A stretch of DNA of 64,000 nucleotides from Mucilaginibacter sp. (GTDB lineage Bacteria > Bacteroidota > Bacteroidia > Sphingobacteriales > Sphingobacteriaceae): contig JAUCSE010000092.1 of NCBI GenBank assembly GCA_030445275.1, forward strand, positions 118,105 through 182,104, given 5' to 3'. The translations under genes were made by a program, and so were the position numbers. This document shows, in pieces, positions 8,212-16,190 of this stretch; the first letter of the stretch is position 1; the number at the start of each line of letters is the position of its first letter. The notes beneath the pieces were generated by a model. The model was not told where the DNA came from and searched no databases. It saw nothing but the letters and a program-made list of their open reading frames with translations.

Positions 8212-9750
8212 ATGATTAAAAAGTACTCCATATTTATTCTGGCTATCCTTCTTTGTATAGTGGGTTCAACAAGATCACAGCAAAAGCAGCCCGATGCTCC
8301 CAAAAGAGAATTTCGGGCAGTATGGGTAGCCACTGTCGAAAATATTGACTGGCCCCGTACCCAAACAGAAGGTTCAGATCAGCAACAAAAGGAATTAGTA
8401 AGTATACTTGATGCCCATCAGGCCGCTGGAATAAATGCCATCATGCTCCAGATACGCCCTGCTGCGGATGCTTTTTATGCCAAAAGCAGGGAACCCTGGT
8501 CAAAATACCTGACCGGCAAACAGGGTAAAGCCCCCGACCCTTTGTATGATCCATTGGAGTTTGCCATTAAGGAGGCGCATCAGCGCGGAATGGAACTGCA
8601 TGCCTGGTTTAACCCCTACCGTGCCACTAAGGATTTGAACTTTTCGGCCTTAAGTCCGCACCATATTACTAATATACGGCCTGAGTGGTTCTTTATTTAT
8701 GGCGATCAAAAACTGTTTAATCCCGGTATCCCCGAAGTAAGGGAATATATTGTTCAGGTTGTGCTGGATGTGGTTGATCATTATGATGTTGATGGCATTC
8801 ATATGGACGATTATTTTTATCCATACCACATTGCCGGGCAGCAAATAAATGATGCGCAAACCTTTAAAAAGTATGGCAGCGGTTTTTCTGACATTAATGA
8901 TTGGCGACGTAATAACGTTAACCTATTGGTAAAAATGCTTAATGACAGCATTCATCAGCATAATCCACGGATAAAATTTGGCATGAGCCCATCCGGTATA
9001 TGGGCCAATAAATACCAGAACCCGGAAGGCTCTGATACCCGGGGAGGTGATTCGTACTATGAGCTTTATGCCGACTCAAAAAAGTGGGTACAGGAAGGTT
9101 GGGTCGACTATATTAATCCGCAGCTTTACCGCCCCCTGAATGATCGTATAGTATCATTTAACGTGATGGTTGACTGGTGGAGCCTTCACACTTATGGCAG
9201 GCACCTGTATATTGGCCAGGCCCCCTACCGCATTCTGGAGAATAAACTACCGGGATTCAGAATGCCATCTCAATTGCCCGACCAGATCAAATATCTTCGC
9301 AAAGATCCGAGGGTTCAGGGAAGCGTATATTTCAGCTCCAACTCATTGGTCAGCAATCCACGCGGGTTTACAGACTCGCTCAAAAACAATTATTACCGTT
9401 ACCCTGCCTTACCCCCGGTAATGCTCTGGCTTGATTCTATAGCCCCCAACGCGCCCCGTGAGCTTGTGGCTAAAGCTGATCCCGGGTTGATCAATTTAAC
9501 CTGGCAAGAGCCCCTACCACCAAAGGATAATGAACCTGTTTACGGCTATGTCATTTATCGTTTTGAGGGAAATGAGCCTATAGGTACCGATAACCCAAAA
9601 TTCATTGTACATATACAATACAACCCAACCTGTGCTTATGATGATAAAACAGTACAGCGGGGTAAAACTTATCGTTATGTGGTTACCAGTCTTGACCGTC
9701 TTAAAAACGAAAGTGAGCATTCCAGCCCTATTTTGGTAAAGGCCAGGTAG
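8212..9750 (+). CDS. GHL10-family glycoside hydrolase (DigH/YngK type) with C-terminal FnIII domain
   Basis: A 512-residue protein with a signal peptide (about 1-22). Residues 32-390 match the GHL10 (formerly DUF187) TIM barrel: REFRAVWVATVENIDWP at the start, HAWFNPYR at 130-137, and DGIHMDDYFYP at 194-204 with acidic residues D199 and D200. Residues about 410-505 are a fibronectin type III domain. In E. coli the family member DigH (YddW) cleaves peptidoglycan glycan strands whose peptides were removed by amidases. That fits this gene's position two genes behind an amidase fusion, 6 bases after the barrel gene. Substrate here is inferred from family and context. Confidence 0.85.
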   Translation: MIKKYSIFILAILLCIVGSTRSQQKQPDAPKREFRAVWVATVENIDWPRTQTEGSDQQQKELVSILDAHQAAGINAIMLQIRPAADAFYAKSREPWSKYLTGKQGKAPDPLYDPLEFAIKEAHQRGMELHAWFNPYRATKDLNFSALSPHHITNIRPEWFFIYGDQKLFNPGIPEVREYIVQVVLDVVDHYDVDGIHMDDYFYPYHIAGQQINDAQTFKKYGSGFSDINDWRRNNVNLLVKMLNDSIHQHNPRIKFGMSPSGIWANKYQNPEGSDTRGGDSYYELYADSKKWVQEGWVDYINPQLYRPLNDRIVSFNVMVDWWSLHTYGRHLYIGQAPYRILENKLPGFRMPSQLPDQIKYLRKDPRVQGSVYFSSNSLVSNPRGFTDSLKNNYYRYPALPPVMLWLDSIAPNAPRELVAKADPGLINLTWQEPLPPKDNEPVYGYVIYRFEGNEPIGTDNPKFIVHIQYNPTCAYDDKTVQRGKTYRYVVTSLDRLKNESEHSSPILVKAR

Positions 9751-9761
9751 AGATAAAAAAC

Positions 9762-9930
9762 ACGTCATTGCGGAGTACGAAGACAGAAAGATAGCCTGTC
9801 ATCCTGAGCTTGTCGAAGGATCGCGTGTAGAGGCCTGCCCACCATGCTTCGACGGGGCTTAGCATGACAGCTGTTTTTTTATTCTGTATAATTTGGGATT
9901 GCTTCTTCGTTCCTCCTCGCAATGACGCGT
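9762..9930. repeat. Nested palindromic repeats, CGTCATTGCGAG family with a TGTCATCCTGAG unit inside
   Basis: The outer arms are ACGTCATTGCG (from 9762) and CGCAATGACGCGT (to 9930). Inside, at 9797-9869, is a second imperfect palindrome with TGTCATCCTGAG and AGCATGACA ends. The element fills most of the gap between the GHL10 gene and the convergent MDR gene. Related outer arms recur at 17247, 29279 and 36256. The apparent short ORFs across it are shadows. Confidence 0.8.
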
Positions 9931-9973
9931 TTTTAAGCCATACGATTATTTGTAAAACTATTTTAACCGCATC

Positions 9974-10966
9974 TTAAAATTTCAAAAGCACTTTACCAAA
10001 AGGCCTGTCCTCTATTAAAAAGCGCTGGGCTTCTGCTATTTGGACTGCATCAAATACTTTGGCTATAGTTGGTTTTATTTTACCGCTGGCCAGTAAAGGA
10101 AGCAATTGGTTCCATACTTGTTTTTGCTCGTCGGCAGTAAACCAGCCCGAAAGGCTTTGTCCACGCATTTGTATACCCTTCCATACGAAATCGGTGATGT
10201 TCGCGGTAAATTGGGTGCCGGCAGAGTAACCAATGTTAACCAGTATCCCATTCCGGGCCAATGAATGGAGGGCTTCCCCGGTTAAATCACCACCAATACT
10301 ATCAACCACGAGGTCGACACCTTTACCCTGGGTTATCCTTAATACACCCTCACTAATGCTTTCCTGGGTAAGGTCAATAACATGCTCAAAACCTACTGAA
10401 CGGGCGATGGCTGCTTTTTCAGAAGAACCAGCTGTAGTTATCACTAAAGGTGAACCATAAGCCAGGGATAACTGAACCGCCGCATTCCCCACAGCACCAC
10501 CAGCCGCCAATGATAATACCGTTTTACTACTGTTAAAATCGCCCTTGTTTAAACAAGTCTGCGCCGAAAAAAAGCCTACAGCAAATGCGGCGGCTTCTTC
10601 GTCTGTTACATTATCCGGAATTTTAATAAGCTCCTGCGGATACAGGGCCAGGTATTCCTGCCAGGTTCCGTTGCTCATAATCCCCCTGATAACGCCCTCG
10701 GGCGTAAAAGAGGATATGATAACCCTGGTACCTGCCTCAAACTCGTTGTTGCCTTTGATAACCACACCGGCAGCCTCATTACCCAGTATCATCGGTGGTT
10801 TCTTGGCCAATGGTAACAAGCCTTTTCTGATGATATGATCAACCGGATTAACTGCAGCAACGGTGATTTGAACTAATAACTGACCATCTAGCAGTTCCGG
10901 AGTATCTAGATCAACTAAATGAAGTGCTTCATATGAACCATATGCTGTAAATTGTATTGCTTTCAT
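9974..10966 (-). CDS. Zinc-independent MDR / NADPH:quinone oxidoreductase-like dehydrogenase
   Basis: A 330-residue protein, the normal length for medium-chain dehydrogenase/reductases. The GroES-like domain is about residues 1-120 (AAVNPVDHIIRKG), and the Rossmann domain about 125-260 has LAAGGAVGNAAVQL as nucleotide loop, typical of the quinone-reductase branch. The structural zinc cysteines of alcohol dehydrogenases are missing. It would reduce quinones or enones with NADPH. A perfect palindrome at 10990-11013 sits just upstream of its start. The adjacent TetR gene on the same strand probably controls it. Confidence 0.87.
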   Translation of the reverse strand: MKAIQFTAYGSYEALHLVDLDTPELLDGQLLVQITVAAVNPVDHIIRKGLLPLAKKPPMILGNEAAGVVIKGNNEFEAGTRVIISSFTPEGVIRGIMSNGTWQEYLALYPQELIKIPDNVTDEEAAAFAVGFFSAQTCLNKGDFNSSKTVLSLAAGGAVGNAAVQLSLAYGSPLVITTAGSSEKAAIARSVGFEHVIDLTQESISEGVLRITQGKGVDLVVDSIGGDLTGEALHSLARNGILVNIGYSAGTQFTANITDFVWKGIQMRGQSLSGWFTADEQKQVWNQLLPLLASGKIKPTIAKVFDAVQIAEAQRFLIEDRPFGKVLLKF

Positions 10967-10989
10967 TTTTGTGTTTTTTAGTAATTGTT

Positions 10990-11013
10990 AAATAAGACCG
11001 ATCGGTCTTATTT
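10990..11013. promoter_or_regulatory. TetR operator upstream of the MDR gene
   Basis: A perfect 24-base palindrome with core AAGACCGATCGGTCTT lies between the end of the TetR gene and the ATG of the MDR gene. Its core matches the second site at 11629-11642, so one repressor probably binds both. Confidence 0.7.
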
Positions 11014-11026
11014 TTGATAAAAAAAA

Positions 11027-11614
11027 TTAATTACTGAATTGTATAATTTCTATTTTTAAAGCATCTATGATAATTTTCATCTGCTGATTATTGCCTTGTA
11101 TGCGGCTAATCAGTATTCCGCCTTCCATCACCGCGAACGCCTTGATGCCAAATTCCTGAGCACTGGTAGTTATATTAAATTCGCCCGCCTTCATACCGTC
11201 CTCAACCAATTCACTGATCCTGAATTGCGAAGCCCTGATGGCATCATTTACCTGCTTTTTAATGATAACGTCATTGTCATCGGCTTCAGCGCCAAAATTA
11301 AGCATGGGGCAGCCCCCTACTTCGCTTAGTGCTAAATGGTCACAGTGATAATCAAGCAGGGCAAAAAGTTTTTCTTTGGCTGTTCTTTTATTGATTAAAG
11401 CATTATCAATTTTGGCGGTTAACCCTTTAAACAAATAACTAAAAACCTCCCGGCAAATTTCATCCTTGTCCTCAAAATTGCCGTAAATGCCGCCCTTAGC
11501 CAGTTTGGTGGCTTTCATAATATCACTGATGGCTGTTCCGGCCATCCCCTTTTGATTAATAATGGGAGCGGCTTTTTCAATAATAAGCTGGCGTGTTCTT
11601 TCTGCTTTTTTCAT
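11027..11614 (-). CDS. TetR/AcrR family transcriptional regulator
   Basis: A 195-residue repressor. The N-terminal HTH is at about 5-50 (RQLIIEKAAPIINQKGMAGTAISDIMKATKLAKGGIY region), with the usual GIYGNFEDKDEI recognition helix end. The C-terminal part resembles the LmrA/YxaF-like ligand domain. It lies upstream of the MDR gene on the same strand and faces away from the SDR gene at 11800. Matching dyads are found before its own start (11629-11642) and before the MDR gene (10990-11013), which points to autoregulation and control of one or both dehydrogenases. The inducer is probably an electrophile or quinone (inference). Confidence 0.9.
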   Translation of the reverse strand: MKKAERTRQLIIEKAAPIINQKGMAGTAISDIMKATKLAKGGIYGNFEDKDEICREVFSYLFKGLTAKIDNALINKRTAKEKLFALLDYHCDHLALSEVGGCPMLNFGAEADDNDVIIKKQVNDAIRASQFRISELVEDGMKAGEFNITTSAQEFGIKAFAVMEGGILISRIQGNNQQMKIIIDALKIEIIQFSN

Positions 11615-11628
11615 GACAGATCAAAAAT

Positions 11629-11642
11629 AGACCGTTCGGTCT
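11629..11642. promoter_or_regulatory. TetR operator upstream of the tetR-like gene
   Basis: AGACCG-TT-CGGTCT, six-base arms around two bases, lies 15 bases upstream of the TetR ATG and in the shared region with the divergent SDR gene. The half-site is the same as in the 24-base palindrome at 10990. Confidence 0.65.
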
Positions 11643-11799
11643 TATTTTACAAATATTAGTGTCATTTTTTTGAAATAAAAATGGAAGCCTATTAACTGCT
11701 TTGTCAGCATCATCCCATCTTTACCTATATTTATATGAACAAAATGTTACAACTTGTAAATTAGCGTCAGCACATCAAATTTTTAAAACAAAAGAAAAC

Positions 11800-12594
11800 A
11801 TGGATCTTCAATTGAAAAATAAAGTGGCATTGGTAACCGGTTCAACGGCTGGTATTGGATTAGCCATAGCCAAATCATTAGCTAAGGAAGGCGCGAAAGT
11901 ATATGTTAACGGGCGCACCGACGAGCGTGTTAAAGCCGCAGTTGACCTGATAAAAAAGGAAACAGGTAATGATAATATTCATGGATTAGCCGGCGACATG
12001 GCCAATAAAAGTGATATTGATAAAATAATCAGCAGCCTGCCCGCTGTTGATATCCTCATTAACAATGCAGGCACTTTTGAACCAAAGGCATTTCGCGATA
12101 TTCCGGACGAAGACTGGTTTAGGTTTTATGAAATTAACGTATTAAGCGGTATCCGATTCTCGAGGGCATATTTTGATAAAATGCTGCAAAAAAACTGGGG
12201 CCGCATCATCTTTATCTCCAGCGAATCGGCTATACAGATCCCTGAAGAGATGATCCACTACGGCATGACCAAGACTGCGCAGATTGCCGTAGCACGTGGC
12301 CTGGCCGAACTAACCAAGGGTACAAACGTTACCGTAAACTCTATTTTACCCGGCCCCACCAGTTCAGAGGGCGTTGTAGGATTCATTGATTCGCTGGCCC
12401 GCGACCAGGGGAAAACCAAAGAAGATATAGAAGTGGAATTTTTTAAAAATATACGCCCCACATCCCTGCTTCAGCGCTTTACTGAAACTGACGAAATAGC
12501 AAACCTGGTAACCTATGTTTCCAGCCCGCTATCATCAGCAACAAACGGAGCGCTTTTAAGGGCTGATGGCGGTGTGGTGAAAAGCGCTTTTTAA
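11800..12594 (+). CDS. SDR family oxidoreductase
   Basis: A 264-residue classical short-chain dehydrogenase. It has the cofactor loop TGSTAGIG near residue 15, NNAG near 88, a catalytic serine in FISSESA, and the YxxxK pair in YGMTKTA. The frame is open further upstream to a TTG at 11701, but homology begins only at MDLQLKNKVALVTG, so the ATG at 11800 is used. The C-terminal ADGGVVKSAF is the usual end of the family. It is divergent from the TetR gene, with the operator at 11629 between them. A bidirectional terminator follows. Confidence 0.88.
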   Translation: MDLQLKNKVALVTGSTAGIGLAIAKSLAKEGAKVYVNGRTDERVKAAVDLIKKETGNDNIHGLAGDMANKSDIDKIISSLPAVDILINNAGTFEPKAFRDIPDEDWFRFYEINVLSGIRFSRAYFDKMLQKNWGRIIFISSESAIQIPEEMIHYGMTKTAQIAVARGLAELTKGTNVTVNSILPGPTSSEGVVGFIDSLARDQGKTKEDIEVEFFKNIRPTSLLQRFTETDEIANLVTYVSSPLSSATNGALLRADGGVVKSAF

Positions 12595-12610
12595 GCTATC
12601 ATCAACAATT

Positions 12611-12643
12611 AAAAAGCCGGAATAGTGCATATCCCGGCTTTTT
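12611..12643. terminator. Bidirectional rho-independent terminator
   Basis: AAAAAGCCGG (12611-12620) pairs with CCGGCTTTTT (12634-12643) across a 13-base loop. It has A/T runs on both sides and sits between the convergent SDR and small lipoprotein genes, so it can serve both. Confidence 0.8.
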
Positions 12644-12666
12644 ATACATTGCTATTACCGTAATGT

Positions 12667-12870
12667 TTATGGTTTTTTAGTAGTATCCTTTTTAGCAGTA
12701 TCAGGTTTTGCTGTGGTATCAGTACCGGTAGCTGCAGGAGCTGTGGTTGCGGCAGAATCCACTTTAGCACTGTCCGAACCACTTCCAGCCGGTTTTGATG
12801 CATTACAACCTGTTGTAATTGCACCTATCATCGTCGCGACAAGTGCTAAACTTAAAATTTGCTTTTTCAT
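12667..12870 (-). CDS. Small lipoprotein of low complexity
   Basis: A 67-residue protein from the ATG at 12870 (MKKQILSLALVA), with an alternative start three codons earlier. The signal sequence ends in a lipobox, ITTGC, so the mature protein of about 45 residues starts with a lipidated cysteine. The rest is almost only A, T, S, D, K and P (for example DTAKKDTTKKP), a disordered tail. Such small Ala/Thr/Lys-rich lipoproteins are common in Bacteroidota. No function can be assigned. An overlapping 60-residue frame is a shadow. Confidence 0.7.
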   Translation of the reverse strand: MKKQILSLALVATMIGAITTGCNASKPAGSGSDSAKVDSAATTAPAATGTDTTAKPDTAKKDTTKKP

Positions 12871-13069
12871 AGTTATCATTATTTAGATGTTAATTTATCA
12901 TCGAACATACTATTAACCACGCTTAAAGCATATTGTTTAAGTTAATTTACCTCTTACCTAAAATTCTCAATCTAAGCACAATACAATTTTTAACAGCATA
13001 GCTATAGTAATCATACTTAATATTTTACAATTTAAATATGCTTATTTAATCAATAATTTCTGATATTTA

Positions 13070-13552
13070 ATGACTATGGTAGTATCCGAAAGAATGTTAA
13101 AGTGGGCGTTATGTCTCTACCCTCCTCTTTTGTTACAGCGTATTTGGGTGGTTAAAATTGATAAGGGATTCAGAGGTATTTATGTAAAGATCAACAGGAG
13201 TTTTTTAAATGTAAACTATAACAAATCAATTTTTGGGGGAACCATATTTTCGGCTGCCGATCCGTTTTATCCGGTATTGTTTCACCAGATATTGAGTAAA
13301 AAAGGATATAAATTACAGGTGTGGTCAAAATCATCATCCATACACTATATAAAACCAGGATTATCTGATCTTTATTTTAAAATCAATATAACTGATGACG
13401 ATATTGCAACGGTAGAGTCGGTGCTAAACACAGAGGGTAAGTACATGGCCCACCACCCTATTGATATATATAATAAAGATGGTGAGGTATGCGTATCTGT
13501 TATGAACGAGATATACCTGCGTAATTTAAATTTTACTGATACAAGCTTATAA
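13070..13552 (+). CDS. DUF4442 hot-dog fold protein (thioesterase-like)
   Basis: A 160-residue protein matching the DUF4442 pattern. It begins with KWALCLYPPLLLQRIWV, then NVNYNKSIFGGTIFSAADPFYPVLF (the N-x-x-x-S-x-F-G-G core), then YIKPGLSDLYFK. This family has the hot-dog fold of acyl-CoA thioesterases such as YiiD C-domain and PaaI, so acyl-thioester binding or hydrolysis is likely, but the true substrate is unknown. It is followed after 11 bases by a GNAT acetyltransferase gene, a combination that also occurs as a fusion in YiiD-like proteins. Confidence 0.78.
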   Translation: MTMVVSERMLKWALCLYPPLLLQRIWVVKIDKGFRGIYVKINRSFLNVNYNKSIFGGTIFSAADPFYPVLFHQILSKKGYKLQVWSKSSSIHYIKPGLSDLYFKINITDDDIATVESVLNTEGKYMAHHPIDIYNKDGEVCVSVMNEIYLRNLNFTDTSL

Positions 13553-13563
13553 TTTCTACTTCT

Positions 13564-14022
13564 ATGTCTATAATTATGAACGACGATGCCTTTATCAAAA
13601 AAGGCTTTCTGATATCAACCAATAAAGATCTGCTGCAGGTTGATGTGATATTTAATTATTTAAATGACGATTCGTACTGGGCACAAGGCATCCCCCGCGA
13701 AAAACTGGAAAAAGGTATAGCAAACTCCCTGTGTTTCGGCGTTTACCAGCAAAATGTGCAGGCCGGGTTCGCCCGGGTGGTAACCGATTATGCCACGTTC
13801 GCTTATATCTGCGATGTGTTTGTCCTGCCCGATTTCAGGCAAAAGGGCCTATCAAAATGGCTGATGCAAAGCATTGTTAAACATCCGGAGCTGCAGGGCT
13901 TAAGACGATGGTCATTAGCCACGCTTGATGCACAGGGACTGTACAACCAGTTTGGTTTTACACAGGTAGCCAATCCCGACAGATGGATGGAGATATTTGC
14001 CCCCTATATTAAACCTCAGTAA
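13564..14022 (+). CDS. GNAT family N-acetyltransferase
   Basis: A 152-residue protein with the GNAT core. Strand beta4 is FAYICDVFVLPDFRQKGLSKWLM, containing the V-x-P-x-x-R/Q-x-x-G/A acetyl-CoA loop (RQKGLS). The C-terminal YNQFGFTQVANPDRWMEI is the usual end of the small Bacteroidota GNATs. The acceptor is unknown. It is placed between the DUF4442 gene and an AlbA_2 gene with short gaps, so the three are probably co-transcribed. Confidence 0.85.
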   Translation: MSIIMNDDAFIKKGFLISTNKDLLQVDVIFNYLNDDSYWAQGIPREKLEKGIANSLCFGVYQQNVQAGFARVVTDYATFAYICDVFVLPDFRQKGLSKWLMQSIVKHPELQGLRRWSLATLDAQGLYNQFGFTQVANPDRWMEIFAPYIKPQ

Positions 14023-14045
14023 TTAGTTTAAGGAACGGAACCAAC

Positions 14046-14672
14046 ATGAATAACATCAAAAAACTGATTTTTGAGGGCGAAGGTGTAACACTCGACTTTA
14101 AAAAAACAATTACAAGCTGCGAAAAAATTGCCCGTACCATGGTATCCTTTGCTAATAACAAGGGCGGCAAGCTGTTGATTGGTGTAGCCGATGATGGTAC
14201 CATTAAAGGAGTAAAATCTGAAGATGAAGAACGTTACATGATCACCAAGGCAGCGCATATTTTTGCAAGGCCCGCTCTGGAACCCGCTTTTGAGGAGGTT
14301 TATGTGGATGATAAGCTGGTATTGGTTGTTGATACGGCCCCCAGTGATGTTAAACCTCATTATGCACTAGCCGAAGATGGAAAATGGTGGGCCTATGTAA
14401 GGGTAAAGGACAAAAGCGTACTGGCCAGCAAAATAGTTTTAGAGGTGCTTAAACGCTCCTCCAATGAGCAGGGAGTTTTAATTGAATATTCAGATAATGA
14501 AAAGTCGTTATTAGGATATCTTGAAGCAAATTCGCGTATTACCATAAAAGAGTGCAGCGAACTGCTTAAAGTGGGCCGCAGACGAGCACAACGTATCTTG
14601 GTCGACCTGATACTATCCGGCATGATCCGCATCAATACAACAGAAAAAGAAGAGTTTTATACAGCTTGTTAA
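14046..14672 (+). CDS. AlbA_2 (Schlafen-type) domain protein
   Basis: A 208-residue protein. Residues about 10-125 form an AlbA_2/Schlafen AAA_4 domain: EGVTLDFKKTITSCEKIARTM, then FANNKGGKLLIGVADDGTIKGV with the N-x-x-G-G-x-L-x-I-G-V-x-D-x-G signature. Residues about 150-200 look like a winged helix (ITIKECSELLKVGRRRAQRILVDL). Such proteins are DNA- or RNA-associated putative regulators with a nucleotide-like binding loop. The exact role is not known. It follows the GNAT gene after 23 bases, and a hairpin with 16-base arms begins right at its stop. Confidence 0.82.
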   Translation: MNNIKKLIFEGEGVTLDFKKTITSCEKIARTMVSFANNKGGKLLIGVADDGTIKGVKSEDEERYMITKAAHIFARPALEPAFEEVYVDDKLVLVVDTAPSDVKPHYALAEDGKWWAYVRVKDKSVLASKIVLEVLKRSSNEQGVLIEYSDNEKSLLGYLEANSRITIKECSELLKVGRRRAQRILVDLILSGMIRINTTEKEEFYTAC

Positions 14673-14736
14673 GTATCAAGTATCAAGACAACTACGTGTT
14701 TCTTTTCAATTTTCAAAAATCTTGATACTTGATACT
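14672..14736. repeat. Intergenic inverted repeat, 16-base perfect arms
   Basis: AGTATCAAGTATCAAG (14672-14687) and its exact reverse complement (14721-14736) are separated by 33 bases. A further half copy, ACTTGATACT, follows at 14741-14750. It lies between the AlbA_2 and MATE genes and could act as a terminator or barrier hairpin. Confidence 0.75.
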
Positions 14737-14810
14737 AGCTACTTGATACTAATACATGACACTCCTTACCCCTATTATCATTACTTTTGAGCTCCTGTGT
14801 ACCTAAGTAA

Positions 14811-16190
14811 ATGAAAAATTTCTTCTTAAAATACAAACCTTACTATGCCGATAGTCTTAAACTGGCTATTCCTGTTGTTATATCGCAGCTGGGGCATACC
14901 CTGGTTCAAATGTCTGATTCTATTATTGTGGGCCATTTTGCCGGTACGGTTTCATTGGCAGCAGTTTCCCTGGTGAACAGTCTTTTCATGGTACCGCTGG
15001 TTATTGGTATGGGTATTTCCTACGGCCTAACTCCCCTGGTAGCTCAAAATAACGGACGCAAAAACTTTAAAGAGTGCGGACTGCTACTGTCAAACAGTTT
15101 GTTTTTGAACATACTGAGCGGCATTTTACTATTCGCCGGTATTTACTTTGGTACCATGGCGTTGATTGGGCACCTTGACCAATCACCTGCGGTAGTGATA
15201 GAAGCCAAACCTTATCTGTTTTTGATGAGCCTGTCACTTATTCCGCTGCTGATATTCAGTACATTCAAGCAATTTGCCGAAGGTCTTGGGTTTACCAAAC
15301 AGGCCATGATGGTATCCATCTGGGGTAATGTGCTCAATATTTGCTTAGGGATCATCTTTGTAAAGGGGCTATTCGGGGTACACCCAATGGGTATCCGTGG
15401 CGTTGGATACAGCACGTTGATTGATCGTTGCGTTATGGCCATAGTAATGGCGGTATATGTTTTCAGGTCGCCTATTTTTAAAGCTTATTTAAAAAGCTTT
15501 GCCTTTAAAAACATTGATCGCATCCGTGGCTTACAGATTATGAAAATTGGGGCCCCGGTGGCTTTACAATATACTTTTGAAATAAGCGCTTTTGGCGGTG
15601 CCGCTATTTTAATAGGTACCATAGGGCTTGTTCAACAAGCCGCTCACCAGGTGGCCATGAGTTTAGCCGCCATGACCTACATGATGGCAAGTGGTATATC
15701 AGCAGGTGCTGCTATAAAATCAGGGAACTATTTTGGCTCTGGCGATCATAAAAATCTTAGGCTTGCAGCCATATCCAATTATCATATCGTACTGGTGTTT
15801 ATGGCAACTACGGCGCTTATATTTACTTTTGGCCGGCACCTATTACCATGGATAATAACTTCTGATGAAAGTGTTATAACTATTGCAGCACAGTTACTTA
15901 TTATTGCAGCATTCTTCCAGCTATTTGACGGAACACAGGTGGTTGGCCTTGGCATACTCCGTGGTATGGGCGATGTTAATATTCCAACATTTATTACCTT
16001 TCTGGCCTATTGGGTAATTGGCTTGCCCGTTGGTTATTTATTGGGTATTACCTTTAATCTGGGTGTTTATGGTGTTTGGTACGGATTAGTATTGGGTCTG
16101 GCAACAGCCTCCATATTGTTATTTGTACGTTTCAATATCATCAGCAAAAACCATCGCGATAAAACGGTCCTGATATTGGCAAAAGATTAA
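14811..16190 (+). CDS. MATE family efflux transporter
   Basis: A 459-residue integral membrane protein with about 12 hydrophobic segments in two similar halves. The typical N-terminal MATE pattern is visible (AIPVVISQLGHTLVQMSDSIIVGHFAGTVSLAAVSL), as is the second-half QQAAHQVAMSLAAMTYMMASGISAGAAIKSG. Members of the NorM/DinF group export cationic drugs or metabolites in exchange for Na+ or H+. The stop codon overlaps the stop of the convergent HDAC-like gene by four bases (TTAA shared), leaving no room for a separate terminator. Confidence 0.92.
   Translation: MKNFFLKYKPYYADSLKLAIPVVISQLGHTLVQMSDSIIVGHFAGTVSLAAVSLVNSLFMVPLVIGMGISYGLTPLVAQNNGRKNFKECGLLLSNSLFLNILSGILLFAGIYFGTMALIGHLDQSPAVVIEAKPYLFLMSLSLIPLLIFSTFKQFAEGLGFTKQAMMVSIWGNVLNICLGIIFVKGLFGVHPMGIRGVGYSTLIDRCVMAIVMAVYVFRSPIFKAYLKSFAFKNIDRIRGLQIMKIGAPVALQYTFEISAFGGAAILIGTIGLVQQAAHQVAMSLAAMTYMMASGISAGAAIKSGNYFGSGDHKNLRLAAISNYHIVLVFMATTALIFTFGRHLLPWIITSDESVITIAAQLLIIAAFFQLFDGTQVVGLGILRGMGDVNIPTFITFLAYWVIGLPVGYLLGITFNLGVYGVWYGLVLGLATASILLFVRFNIISKNHRDKTVLILAKD

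Noticed and set aside
14672..14760. CRISPR-like repeats (TATCAAG words)
   Set aside because: The words are inverted arms of one hairpin, not direct repeats with unique spacers, and no cas gene is present in the window.
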